10,830 nt of DNA from Clostridia bacterium (GCA_017472105.1 JAFUQY010000447.1:1-10830); one strand, 5' to 3'; shown: positions 1-6,805, numbered from the stretch's first letter. A program made the numbers and translations. The notes: generated by a model from the sequence alone, not told the origin.

Positions 1-23
1 CCGCTTTTCGAATGATTTTATTA

Positions 24-115
24 CCCCTCGCGGGGGCGCCTAAGAACCCTCCGCGTCCGGGCTCTTAGGGATCTCGGCCGTTCAAGCGTTCCCCTTGAAA
101 ATGCCCGCCGCGGGC
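24..115. other. Cluster of four short hairpins, function unknown
   Basis: Four inverted repeats follow each other closely: CCCC/GGGG at 24-36; an 11-bp arm pair at 39-49 and 59-69 (CCTAAGAACCC with GGGCTCTTAGG, one mismatch); TTCAAG/CTTGAA at 81-99; and GCCCG/CGGGC at 103-115. None is followed by a T-run, so they do not look like intrinsic terminators on the + strand. I see no gene in 1-420. The cluster could be the far end of an intergenic repeat element, or a structured RNA whose start lies upstream of the window. The base pairing is visible; any role is inference. Confidence 0.5.
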
Positions 116-178
116 GCCATACCCGTGCAGCCTTTTAGTTGAGATAGCTTCCTTTAGGGTACGTGACGCTCATTTTCT

Positions 179-200
179 TCGGTAAACTCAGCCTGCGGCG
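179..200 (-). repeat. Partial copy of the intergenic repeat
   Basis: The stretch ending in AAACTCAGCCTGCGGCG recurs with one extra base at 259-276 (AAATCTCAGCCTGCGGCG), about 78 bp downstream in the same orientation. It also recurs without change in inverted orientation at about 10675-10695. It is a fragment of the same repeat family as the two longer copies. Confidence 0.65.
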
Positions 201-240
201 GCGAGATGAAATTGCGCTTGGCTCTGACAGTCGCGAGAGT

Positions 241-350
241 GTCACTGGATTTGCTCCGTAAATCTCAGCCTGCGGCGCGGTTTGGTTTTTTCTGGTTCTG
301 TTGACGGAACGTCCGCAAAAAACGTAGGGCGGGGGCTTGCTCCTGCTGCT
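241..350 (-). repeat. Dispersed intergenic repeat, copy 1
   Basis: Read on the minus strand, this stretch aligns with 10600-10712 read on the plus strand. By eye it is about 80-85% identical over roughly 100 bases, with one small indel. The best core is a 30-base block with one mismatch at 300-329, pairing with 10623-10652; it contains TTTTTTGCGGA and TTCCGTCAAC. A second block around GCGCCGCAGGCTGAG is also kept. The outer end, next to CCCTACG, is rich in G and C and can fold weakly. A minus-strand reading frame runs through it (135-365), but the one-base indel between the copies breaks the shared frame, so I treat it as non-coding repeat. Confidence 0.8.
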
Positions 351-420
351 GATAAAGATGAACACCCGGCAGTGTCACCTTCCCTCCCGGAATTGATCGT
401 ACAAAATTCCCAAAATTCCG

Positions 421-449
421 TTGATTTTCGCTTTGGGATGGTATATAAT
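421..449 (+). promoter_or_regulatory. Vegetative promoter of nrdG
   Basis: TTGATT at 421-426 and a perfect TATAAT at 444-449 are separated by exactly 17 bases. This is a good sigma-A promoter. Transcription would begin near 456, which rules out translation starting at the upstream in-frame TTG (421) and supports the ATG at 490. Confidence 0.75.
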
Positions 450-489
450 ATACCTGTATAAATTCCCCCAGCAAAGGATACCTTTTTTC

Positions 490-1056
490 ATGGCTTTACA
501 TCGTCCTGTGCGCCGGTTCGGTGCGGTACAGGCTTCTGTTGATAAAATTCCTCTCCGACTTTTCGGTACCGTGTCCGAATCCATCGTGGACGGGCCCGGA
601 ATCCGCTTCGTGGTGTTCGTGCAGGGATGCCCCCATCACTGTCCCGGATGCCACAATCCGCAGTCCCATGATCCCGCAGGCGGAACACTCACCGATACTG
701 CCGCCCTCTGGGATACCATTCAGAAATATCCTCACATCGACGGGATCACGTTCTCCGGCGGTGAACCGTTCACACATGCCGCCGCTCTGGCTGAACTCGG
801 ACGTGCCGCGCGCGAAAAAGGTCTGAACGTCATGACCTACTCCGGCTATACCTACGAAAAACTGCTCGCGATGGCGGAGACTGACCCGGACGTGAAGGCG
901 CTCCTGACCGTGACCAACTACCTCGTCGACGGCCCGTTCATCCTCGCAGAGCGCGATCTCACCCTCAGATACCGCGGCAGCAGAAACCAGCGGATTCTGG
1001 ATGTGACATGCTACCCGAATTCCACGGACGCAGGAATCTGGGAGAATGCAGAATGA
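490..1056 (+). CDS. nrdG: Anaerobic ribonucleoside-triphosphate reductase activating protein (radical SAM)
   Basis: This cytoplasmic iron-sulfur enzyme cleaves S-adenosylmethionine and places a glycyl radical on the class III ribonucleotide reductase NrdD, allowing dNTP synthesis without oxygen. In the 188-residue product the cluster motif CPHHCPGC (residues 47-54) is the CxxxCxxC of radical SAM activases. SESIVDGPGIRFVVFVQGC precedes it, GGEP lies at 90-93, and the family ending RYRGSRNQRILDV at 160-172. The frame opens at a TTG inside the promoter's -35 box, so I chose the ATG at 490, which has AAAGGA at 473-478. The first 20 or so residues (MALHRPVRRFG and on) are a basic extension not usual in the family; a shorter non-ATG start near residue 17 is possible. 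No nrdD lies in the window. A pyruvate formate-lyase activase is the alternative, but those are usually longer (about 240 residues). Confidence 0.88.
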   Translation: MALHRPVRRFGAVQASVDKIPLRLFGTVSESIVDGPGIRFVVFVQGCPHHCPGCHNPQSHDPAGGTLTDTAALWDTIQKYPHIDGITFSGGEPFTHAAALAELGRAAREKGLNVMTYSGYTYEKLLAMAETDPDVKALLTVTNYLVDGPFILAERDLTLRYRGSRNQRILDVTCYPNSTDAGIWENAE

Positions 1057-1136
1057 ACCGGAACGGATGTGCGGCGTTCTGACATATGTCCGGCGGGAAT
1101 TATTGCAGCTCCCACCCCCTGTAAGGTTTGTATTTT

Positions 1137-1165
1137 TCGGCGGCACCAAGGCACCGCCCTACGAA
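1137..1165. repeat. Hairpin resembling the outer end of the intergenic repeat
   Basis: GGCGG and CCGCC form the arms of a hairpin just before CCTACG. On the minus strand this reads GTAGGGCGG, then a CTTGG turn, then GCCG. That resembles the GTAGGG(C/T)(G/T)GGGGCTTG edge of the two longer repeats, at 324-340 and in 10610-10626. The match is short and could be chance; it may mark a degenerate or solo end of the same family. Confidence 0.4.
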
Positions 1166-1395
1166 GACCTCCCCGGCGCGCGTGAGCCCGGATCAGAAAC
1201 GATTCAGTTTACTATATCAATCGATCGCGTCACGGCTACGGCGAACAGGGTCTCGGAGGTCCCTGTGAGCTCGCGTACAACTTTCTCAGGCATTGGTACG
1301 CATCCGATGGCATCGCACCCTAAGCTGCAATCCGCAATTGTACCCGTAGACAGCTATCAGACACCCAAAACTGCACGCCGTCACAAAAAAATCCC

Positions 1396-1424
1396 CTGAC
1401 ACAAACTCTACCATATAATATTAC
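1396..1424 (+). promoter_or_regulatory. Possible promoter of the rbsK operon
   Basis: A perfect TATAAT sits at 1414-1419, but its -35 position (about 1391-1396) is poor. An overlapping alternative is CTGACA (1396-1401), 17 bases from TATTAC (1419-1424). Either would give a leader of roughly 120 bases before rbsK. This is the only promoter-like sequence I see ahead of the five-gene block. Confidence 0.45.
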
Positions 1425-1458
1425 TCCCCGTAGAGCACTGCACCTCGTCAGCCGAAAG

Positions 1459-1505
1459 TTTTTGCGGAGCTTTTTTCAAAAAGCGACCCCGCGTCCCCCC
1501 AAAAA
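1459..1505 (+). other. Nested inverted repeat in the presumed rbsK leader
   Basis: Three layers of pairing are nested. TTTTTG (1459-1464) can pair with CAAAAA (1500-1505), GCGG (1464-1467) with CCGC (1489-1492), and GCTTTTT (1469-1475) with AAAAAGC (1478-1484). The two outer stems share G1464, so they compete slightly. No T-run follows on the plus strand, so it is not an obvious terminator. It may be a dispersed intergenic hairpin element or a leader structure acting on rbsK expression. The ribosome binding site (1534-1540) lies outside it. Confidence 0.5.
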
Positions 1506-1550
1506 ATAACGAAAATCCACCACCATACTAAATCGGAGGTACCCATACAC

Positions 1551-2537
1551 ATGAACAAGCAGAGAATTCTTGTAATATCCAGCGCGAATATTGATTTTGT
1601 ACAGCGGATGCGGCGGATGCCTTATTCCGGTGAGACCGTGATTGAGAATGAGCTGAAGTATTCGTATATTCCCGGCGGGAAGGGTGCGAACAGTGCGATT
1701 GCATTCTCGCGGTTCGGCGCGGATACCGTTTTTGCGTGCAAGCTCGGACGGGATGCCAACGCAAAGAGACTCCGCTCCATCTACGAGCGCGAGGGCATTG
1801 ACACCCGGTACATCCTCGAGGACGAAGAAACGCCCACGGGTCTTGCATCCATCCTCGTTGAGGACAACGGCAAGAACCGCATCATTGTTTATCCCGGCGC
1901 AAATATGACCATGACAGCCGAAGATATCGAGGAAAGCTTCACGTGCTACCCTGACGCTGTCTATATGCAGCTCGAAATCCCCGACGAAGCCGTCATCGAA
2001 GCCGCACGCCGCGCAAATGAAGCCGAAATCCCGCTCTTCATCGACGCAGGCCCCGCACGGCTCGATTTCCCGCTCGACAAGCTCGGCAAAATCGAAATCT
2101 TCTCTCCCAACGAAAGCGAATGCCGCATCTTCACGGGCATCACTCCCAATTCCGAGGAAAACTGCCTCCGTGCCGCTATCCGCCTCTCCTCCCTCGTTGA
2201 CGCAAAGTACATCGTCATCAAGCTCGGCGATAAGGGTGCGTTCATCTACGACGGCAGAGAATACTACATGATCCCCAGCGAAAAGGTCGAAGCCGTCGAT
2301 ACCACTGCCGCCGGAGATATCTTCACTGCCGTTATGACATACGTCTACCTCCAGAACCACAACATCGTCTCCGCCGTCAAGTACGCTACCTGCGCTGCCG
2401 CAATCTCCGTCACCCGTGAGGGCGCATCCACGTCCATTCCCACCCGTGAGGAAGTCATCGCGTACGCTAAGGCAAAGGTCGCGGGAGATGCCGATAAGGA
2501 TAACGCTGACGCCGTCGTAGCGGAGGACAACGAATGA
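1551..2537 (+). CDS. rbsK: Ribokinase (PfkB family sugar kinase)
   Basis: The enzyme phosphorylates D-ribose at O5 with ATP, feeding ribose from nucleosides or transport into the pentose phosphate pathway. PfkB signatures are clear in the 328-residue product: the sugar-binding loop PGGKGANSA (41-49), NESE as the NxxE metal motif (187-190), and DTTAAGDIF (250-258), whose D256 is the expected catalytic base. GGKGAN fits ribokinase better than fructokinase or adenosine kinase. CGGAGGT at 1534-1540 supports the ATG at 1551. The product is about 20 residues longer than typical ribokinases because of an acidic tail (309-328, rich in D, A and E). Its stop overlaps the ruvX start as ATGA, so the two are probably translationally coupled. 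No ribose transporter or repressor is nearby, so the in vivo sugar is inferred; another pentose or a nucleoside is possible. Confidence 0.87.
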   Translation: MNKQRILVISSANIDFVQRMRRMPYSGETVIENELKYSYIPGGKGANSAIAFSRFGADTVFACKLGRDANAKRLRSIYEREGIDTRYILEDEETPTGLASILVEDNGKNRIIVYPGANMTMTAEDIEESFTCYPDAVYMQLEIPDEAVIEAARRANEAEIPLFIDAGPARLDFPLDKLGKIEIFSPNESECRIFTGITPNSEENCLRAAIRLSSLVDAKYIVIKLGDKGAFIYDGREYYMIPSEKVEAVDTTAAGDIFTAVMTYVYLQNHNIVSAVKYATCAAAISVTREGASTSIPTREEVIAYAKAKVAGDADKDNADAVVAEDNE

Positions 2538-2959
2538 TTATTGTAGGACTTGACTTCGGTGACGCCAGAACCGGTGTTGCCGTGTGCGATAAATATGAAA
2601 TGATGGCCTCCGACGCGGGATGCGTTGCCGCCGACAGCTACAAGAAAGCACTCGCCGCAGTCGCGGATCGGGTGAAGGAGCTGAACGCGGAGCTCATCGT
2701 CGTCGGCAATCCCATCAACATGGACGGCTCGCAGGGCTTCCGCAGTGAAAAATGCAAAGCCTTCGCAAGAGAACTGTCCGAGCTGACCGGAATCCCCACG
2801 GAAATGTACGACGAGCGGCTCACCACCGTCTCCGCGCATAAAATTCTCAGCGATAACAATGTCCGCGGGAAGAAGCGCAAGGCTACCGTGGATACCCTCT
2901 CGGCGCGGCTGATTCTTGAGGATTACCTCACCGCGCGCAAGAACAGGGGCACTGTATGA
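2534..2959 (+). CDS. ruvX: RuvX/YqgF family nuclease (putative pre-16S rRNA nuclease)
   Basis: YqgF proteins have an RNase H-like fold. They are annotated either as Holliday junction resolvase or, with stronger evidence in E. coli, as the nuclease that finishes the 5' end of 16S rRNA. The 141-residue product has the normal family length and its motifs in order: GLDFGDARTGVAV (5-17) with metal-binding D7, VGNPINMDGS (57-66), DERLTT (93-98) and DTLSARLILEDYL (120-132). The start overlaps the ribokinase stop (ATGA, 2534-2537), with GGAGG at 2522-2526 inside the upstream gene. Its own stop overlaps the next gene in the same way. In many Firmicutes ruvX sits with alaS, a DUF965-type (IreB) gene and a DUF1292 gene, so this setting between two sugar genes is unusual. 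Confidence 0.92.
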   Translation: MIIVGLDFGDARTGVAVCDKYEMMASDAGCVAADSYKKALAAVADRVKELNAELIVVGNPINMDGSQGFRSEKCKAFARELSELTGIPTEMYDERLTTVSAHKILSDNNVRGKKRKATVDTLSARLILEDYLTARKNRGTV

Positions 2960-4497
2960 CTGTAACCGAAAAAATGTCCCGCTCGCTCGTTGACGGCTTT
3001 CTGAACGCGAAAAACGGCAGAATCTGCAACGGACGCGGCGAGGAAATTCTGCTCTGCGGCATGGGTGTGGGCAACTGGCTCCTCCCGGAAGGCTATATGT
3101 GGCGTTTCTCCGGCAGATACGACCGTCCGCGCACCATTGAAGCCCTTGTGCGTGAGCTTTGCGGCAGTAAGTTCGCGGAATATTTCTGGAAGCGCTTCCG
3201 CGAGGACTACATCACCGAATCGGATGTGCGCGCCATGGCGGAGAACGGATTCAACTCCGTGCGTCTGCCCGTGAACTGGCGCATCGTCATGGAGGACGAG
3301 CCGGGAATCACGTGGAAAGAGGACGGATTTGCCCTCATCGACCGGTTCCTTGACTGGTGCGAGAAGTATAAGCTGTACGTCTGTCTCGATCTGCACGGCG
3401 CACCCGGCGGTCAGACCGGTCACAACATCGACGACTCCGCGGACGATATCCCGAGACTCCTGACCGATACCGAATCCGACAGCCGGGAGAAAACGCTGGC
3501 GCTGTGGTGCGAATTTGCACGGCGTTACCGCGACCGCTGGATTGTGGGTATGTACGATCTCCTCAACGAGCCGGCACGATCCCCGAAACCGGGCACACCC
3601 GAGCTGGATCACGCCGCACTCCGCGAAAGTCTGAAGCAGTTCTACCGGGACTGCATCGCACAGATCCGGAAAATCGACTCCGTTCACATGATTTCCGTGG
3701 AAAGCGATGTCTGGGCAAGCCGTCCGGACTTCTTCACGGAAAAATTTGACGACAATATGTGCGCGCATTTCCACTGCTACTGGTGTCCGCCGAGAAAAGT
3801 CATGTACGGCAGCTACCTCGCAGTGCGCGACAATCTGAACACGCCGCTCTATCTCGGGGAATCCGGCGAAAACTCCATGCTGTGGTTCTGCGCCATGTAT
3901 CCTCTCGCACTGGAGCATGATGTGGGCATCAACATCTGGCCGTGGAAGAAGATGGACACCGACTCCTCTCCCTGCTCCGTGAAAAAGCCCGCGCTCTGGC
4001 ACAGGATTCAGGACTATACCCGCGGCGGTGACCGTCCGTCGTACCGGGATGCACAGGCGGCGTTTGAGGAGTATCTCAACAACATCCGCATCGAAAACTG
4101 CGATTGGATCGGAAACGTGATTCCGTCCATTCTCCGGCGTCCGGGATGCGCGTTCCGTGCGTGTGATTTTGTCCGCTGTGACGGCGATATCCGCTGGGTG
4201 GACGAAACCGGTGCGGAGACCGATCAGTGGGAGAAGACCCTCACCGCATTCACGGAAGGATGCTGCGCGGAATACACCCTTTATTCGGACGGCGAGCACG
4301 GTCAGATCCGCTTTGCGGCAGATTTTGAAAACGCAGTCGTTGAAGTCTCCGCAGACGGCGAAATCCTGCTCCGCACAACGGCATCCGGCAGACGGGAGCT
4401 TTCCGTTTCCCTGCCCGGCGGTCATGACTGCGTGCTGAAAATCGCCTGCATGAAAGGAAAGTTCATGCTGGACACGATTGAATGGCTCAAGGCGTGA
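2956..4497 (+). CDS. GH5-type glycoside hydrolase with C-terminal carbohydrate-binding-like domain
   Basis: A 513-residue retaining beta-glycosidase of the GH5 clan. GH5-type landmarks appear in order: GMGVGNWLLPEGYMW (35-49, like the GGWL strand of exo-1,3-glucanases), NSVRLPVNWR (100-109), LDLHGAPGGQTGH (144-156), DLLNEP (201-206) with acid/base E205, HFHCYW (271-276), and LGESGE (300-305) with nucleophile E302. After about residue 400 a beta-rich segment reads AEYTLYSDGEHGQIRF and ends MLDTIEWLKA, resembling CBM6/CBM35 modules. There is no signal peptide or membrane segment, so it should act in the cytoplasm on imported or internal glycosides. The start overlaps the ruvX stop (ATGA, 2956-2959), with AGGGG at 2945-2949; an ATG at 2974 is an alternative. 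The substrate (beta-1,3-glucan, beta-1,4-glucan or a glycoconjugate) cannot be told from sequence reading alone. Confidence 0.82.
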   Translation: MTVTEKMSRSLVDGFLNAKNGRICNGRGEEILLCGMGVGNWLLPEGYMWRFSGRYDRPRTIEALVRELCGSKFAEYFWKRFREDYITESDVRAMAENGFNSVRLPVNWRIVMEDEPGITWKEDGFALIDRFLDWCEKYKLYVCLDLHGAPGGQTGHNIDDSADDIPRLLTDTESDSREKTLALWCEFARRYRDRWIVGMYDLLNEPARSPKPGTPELDHAALRESLKQFYRDCIAQIRKIDSVHMISVESDVWASRPDFFTEKFDDNMCAHFHCYWCPPRKVMYGSYLAVRDNLNTPLYLGESGENSMLWFCAMYPLALEHDVGINIWPWKKMDTDSSPCSVKKPALWHRIQDYTRGGDRPSYRDAQAAFEEYLNNIRIENCDWIGNVIPSILRRPGCAFRACDFVRCDGDIRWVDETGAETDQWEKTLTAFTEGCCAEYTLYSDGEHGQIRFAADFENAVVEVSADGEILLRTTASGRRELSVSLPGGHDCVLKIACMKGKFMLDTIEWLKA

Positions 4498-4541
4498 CCC
4501 TGAAACAGAACAATATTATTTCCCATGAAAGGAATACCGAT

Positions 4542-5876
4542 ATGAAAAACCCCATCACCCCCGCAGATCTCGCGAAATACACGGCTTATCATGAAGCGGA
4601 CACCGTTCGTCAGGCCATGACCTCCGTTTTCGCAAAGACCAACATGAACGACATGGCTTTCCTCACCAAGAAGGCGAAGACCATGCAGTTCTTCTTCAAT
4701 CACGACATCAAGACCATGAGCGCCACCAACCAGATGGGAAGCGGTCGCTGCTGGCTCTTTGCGGCTACCAATGTGCTCCGCGAAATCATCGCAAAGAAGC
4801 TGAACGTGGAAAACTTCGAGCTCTCTCAGTCCTGGCTTGCATTCTGGGACAAGTTTGAGAGAGTCAACTACTACATAGAATCCGTCATCGACACCGCAGG
4901 AGAAGCGTACAACTCCCGTCTCGTTGACAACATTGTCGGCACGGGCGTACATGACGGCGGTCAGTGGGACATGTTCGTGAATATCGTGAAGAAGTACGGT
5001 ATTCTCCCGAAGGTATGCTATCCCGAAACCCAGCAGTCCTCCAACACCGGCAACGTGAACAAGCACATCAACCTCTATCTCCGCGCGAAGACTCCCCTGC
5101 TCCGCAAGTACGCGAATGACGGCGACACCGCGGCTCTGGATGCGCTCCGTACCGAGATGCTGGAAAAGGTTTACTCCTTCCTCTGCGCATGCTACGACGT
5201 TCCTCCGGCTGAGTTTGACTTCGAATACAAGGACAAGGACAGCAAGGTCATCGTGGAAAAGGGTCTGACTCCTCTCTCCTTCGCGGAAAAGTACATCGGC
5301 AATTACCTTGACGACTACGTTTCCATCATCCATGCACCCACGGAAGACAAGCCCTTCGGCAAGACCTACACCGTCAAGTTCCTCGGCAACGTGGTCGGCG
5401 GCGGCAAGGTTCTCTACCTGAACGTTCCCATGGACGACTTCAAGAAGATGGTCATCGATCAGATCAAGGATGGCGAAATCGTATGGTTCGGCTCCGACTG
5501 CGGCAAGTACAACGACGGCTCCCGCGCATGCTGGGACATCGAGCAGTACAACGAAGCGGCTGTGACCGGTCTTGACGTCGGCATGACGAAGGAAGACATG
5601 CTCAACTACCACGTAAGCCAGATGAACCACGCAATGTGCCTCACCGGTGTGAACATTGACGAAGAAACCGGCAAGTCCAATCGCTGGAAGATCGAAAACA
5701 GCTGGGGCAGCGGCGGCGCACAGGCAGGCTACCACATGGCATCCGATGCATGGTTCGACAACTATGTATATCAGGCTGTTGTGAACAAGAAGTACCTCGG
5801 CGACTACGCGGCTGCACTTGACTCCGACCCGATCGAGCTGGAACCGTGGGACCCGATGGGAAGCCTTGCAGACTGA
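4542..5876 (+). CDS. pepC: Aminopeptidase C / bleomycin hydrolase (C1B cysteine peptidase)
   Basis: PepC is a cytosolic papain-fold aminopeptidase that forms a hexameric barrel and trims peptides from the N-terminus. The 444-residue product matches the family's roughly 435-455. Catalytic parts are intact: oxyanion Q64 and nucleophile C70 in NQMGSGRCWLF, H363 in MNHAMCLTG, and N386 in ENSWGS. It ends EPWDPMGSLAD, the family's C-terminal arm that lies in the active-site groove and limits the enzyme to exo-action. The frame is open from 4482, inside the GH5 gene, but AAAGGA at 4528-4533 sits eight bases before the ATG at 4542, so I start there. It lies 44 bases after the GH5 stop with no terminator between. 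There is no signal peptide. Confidence 0.93.
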   Translation: MKNPITPADLAKYTAYHEADTVRQAMTSVFAKTNMNDMAFLTKKAKTMQFFFNHDIKTMSATNQMGSGRCWLFAATNVLREIIAKKLNVENFELSQSWLAFWDKFERVNYYIESVIDTAGEAYNSRLVDNIVGTGVHDGGQWDMFVNIVKKYGILPKVCYPETQQSSNTGNVNKHINLYLRAKTPLLRKYANDGDTAALDALRTEMLEKVYSFLCACYDVPPAEFDFEYKDKDSKVIVEKGLTPLSFAEKYIGNYLDDYVSIIHAPTEDKPFGKTYTVKFLGNVVGGGKVLYLNVPMDDFKKMVIDQIKDGEIVWFGSDCGKYNDGSRACWDIEQYNEAAVTGLDVGMTKEDMLNYHVSQMNHAMCLTGVNIDEETGKSNRWKIENSWGSGGAQAGYHMASDAWFDNYVYQAVVNKKYLGDYAAALDSDPIELEPWDPMGSLAD

Positions 5877-5918
5877 GAGAAAAGTGAAAAGATAAGAGAG
5901 AAAAGAGAAGAGAAAAGG
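5875..5918 (+). other. Polypurine tract between pepC and nanA
   Basis: This 44-base stretch contains only A and G except for T5885 and T5893. It starts inside the pepC stop codon and runs to two bases before the nanA ATG. It contains GAGAAAAG-like units repeated imperfectly and has no strong Shine-Dalgarno at normal spacing: AAAAGG ends two bases from the ATG, with weaker GAGAAG further back. Confidence 0.75.
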
Positions 5919-5919
5919 T

Positions 5920-6792
5920 ATGAAAAACACAAAACTCTGCGGCATTATGCCTGCGCTGATGACCGCGTTCAATGATTACGGCGTGGATACGCAGAAGGTT
6001 GCGGCACATTCCAAGTGGCTCGCGGACTGCGGTATGCACGGTCTTTACGTCGGCGGCTCGTCCGGTGAGATGATTCTCATGACCGAGGACGAACGCAAGT
6101 GCCTTCTGGAAACCGTTGTGGGTGCGGTCGGTGACAGAATGACCATCATCGCCCACGTCGGCACCACATCCACCAGAGGCACCCTCGAGCTGGCACGTCA
6201 CGCGGCAAAATGCGGTGCGCATGCGCTCTCTTCCGTGACTCCGCTCTACTACAAGTACAGCTACAAGGAAGTCAAGCACTACTACGAACAGATCGCGGCG
6301 GAAACTCCTCTTCCGGTGATTATCTACAACATTCCCGCGCTGACCGGTACGACGCTCAACTACGATCAGCTCTGCGAAATTCTCTCCATCCCCGGTGTCG
6401 GCGGCATGAAGTTCACTTCCTCCGACTTCTTCCAGCTGGAAAGAATCCGCGCGGCATTCCCGGACAAGGTATTCTACAACGGCTCCGACGAAATGCTCCT
6501 CTCCGGTCTTGCGGCAGGTGCTGACGGCGGTATCGGTACAACCTACAACTACCAGCCCGCACGCATCCTCGGCGTTTACAACGAATTCAAGGCGGGCAAC
6601 ATGGCGAAGGCGCTCGAATATCAGGCAAAGGCGAACGAAACCATCGCGAAGATCCTGAAATACGGCGTGCTCCCGTCCTCCAAGATGCTCATGAAGCTGA
6701 ACGGCATGGACTACGGCACCTGCCGCGAACCCTTCATGCCCCTTGACGACGCAGCCATCGAAGACCTCAAGACCGTCACCATCGCTGACTGA
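5920..6792 (+). CDS. nanA: N-acetylneuraminate lyase (DHDPS superfamily aldolase)
   Basis: This class I aldolase splits N-acetylneuraminate (sialic acid) into N-acetylmannosamine and pyruvate through a Schiff base. The 290-residue product follows E. coli NanA closely from my knowledge of that protein: GLYVGGSSGE (41-50; carboxylate-binding S47 and S48, with S48 in place of Thr), AVTPLYY-type strand, YNIPALTG (136-143) with Y136, GMKFTSSD (162-169) with Schiff-base K164, YNGSDE (186-191) with D190 and E191, and AGADGGIGTTYN (199-210). The YNG-DE and GGIG-TYN motifs favour a sialic acid lyase over dihydrodipicolinate synthase. It sits 43 bases after pepC, across a purine-only spacer, and is the last gene before a terminator. 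No nanE, nanK, sialidase or transporter is in the window, so it works alone here or with distant partners. Confidence 0.88.
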   Translation: MKNTKLCGIMPALMTAFNDYGVDTQKVAAHSKWLADCGMHGLYVGGSSGEMILMTEDERKCLLETVVGAVGDRMTIIAHVGTTSTRGTLELARHAAKCGAHALSSVTPLYYKYSYKEVKHYYEQIAAETPLPVIIYNIPALTGTTLNYDQLCEILSIPGVGGMKFTSSDFFQLERIRAAFPDKVFYNGSDEMLLSGLAAGADGGIGTTYNYQPARILGVYNEFKAGNMAKALEYQAKANETIAKILKYGVLPSSKMLMKLNGMDYGTCREPFMPLDDAAIEDLKTVTIAD

Positions 6793-6805
6793 CGCACAAC
6801 ACACG

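Larger units (their letters stand above)
1057..1550. other. Gene-free region between nrdG and rbsK
   Basis: There is no convincing gene in these 494 bases. The region holds a palindrome GACATATGTC (1081-1090), a repeat-like hairpin near 1137-1160, an ACAGGG/CCCTGT hairpin (1245-1266), a possible promoter near 1396-1424, and a structured A/T stem block (1459-1505) ahead of rbsK. No intrinsic terminator for nrdG is evident. A plus-strand open frame (1046-1399) has no ribosome binding site. A minus-strand frame ends in a stop at 1204-1206 and reads MPEKVVRELTGTSETLF and on from an ATG at 1293. It could be a gene remnant, but I do not recognise it. Confidence 0.55.

Noticed and set aside
135..365. 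Minus-strand open frame covering repeat copy 1
   Set aside because: Part of the peptide recurs in copy 2, but a one-base indel breaks the frame between copies, so the similarity is at the nucleotide level.
421..489. TTG at 421 as the nrdG start
   Set aside because: It coincides with the -35 box; transcription would begin after it, and the added residues look like translated promoter.
1046..1399. 117-codon plus-strand open frame starting inside the nrdG end
   Set aside because: It has no ribosome binding site, no recognisable domain and a low-complexity, arginine- and proline-rich reading; it also runs through hairpins. More likely non-coding or a remnant.
1469..1484. GCTTTTTTCAAAAAGC as an intrinsic terminator
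   Set aside because: No T-run follows the 3' arm on the plus strand, and no gene ends nearby on the minus strand.
4482..4541. Upstream ATG at 4482 as the pepC start
   Set aside because: It lies within the GH5 gene with no ribosome binding site, whereas 4542 has a well-placed AAAGGA and gives the family's usual N-terminus.
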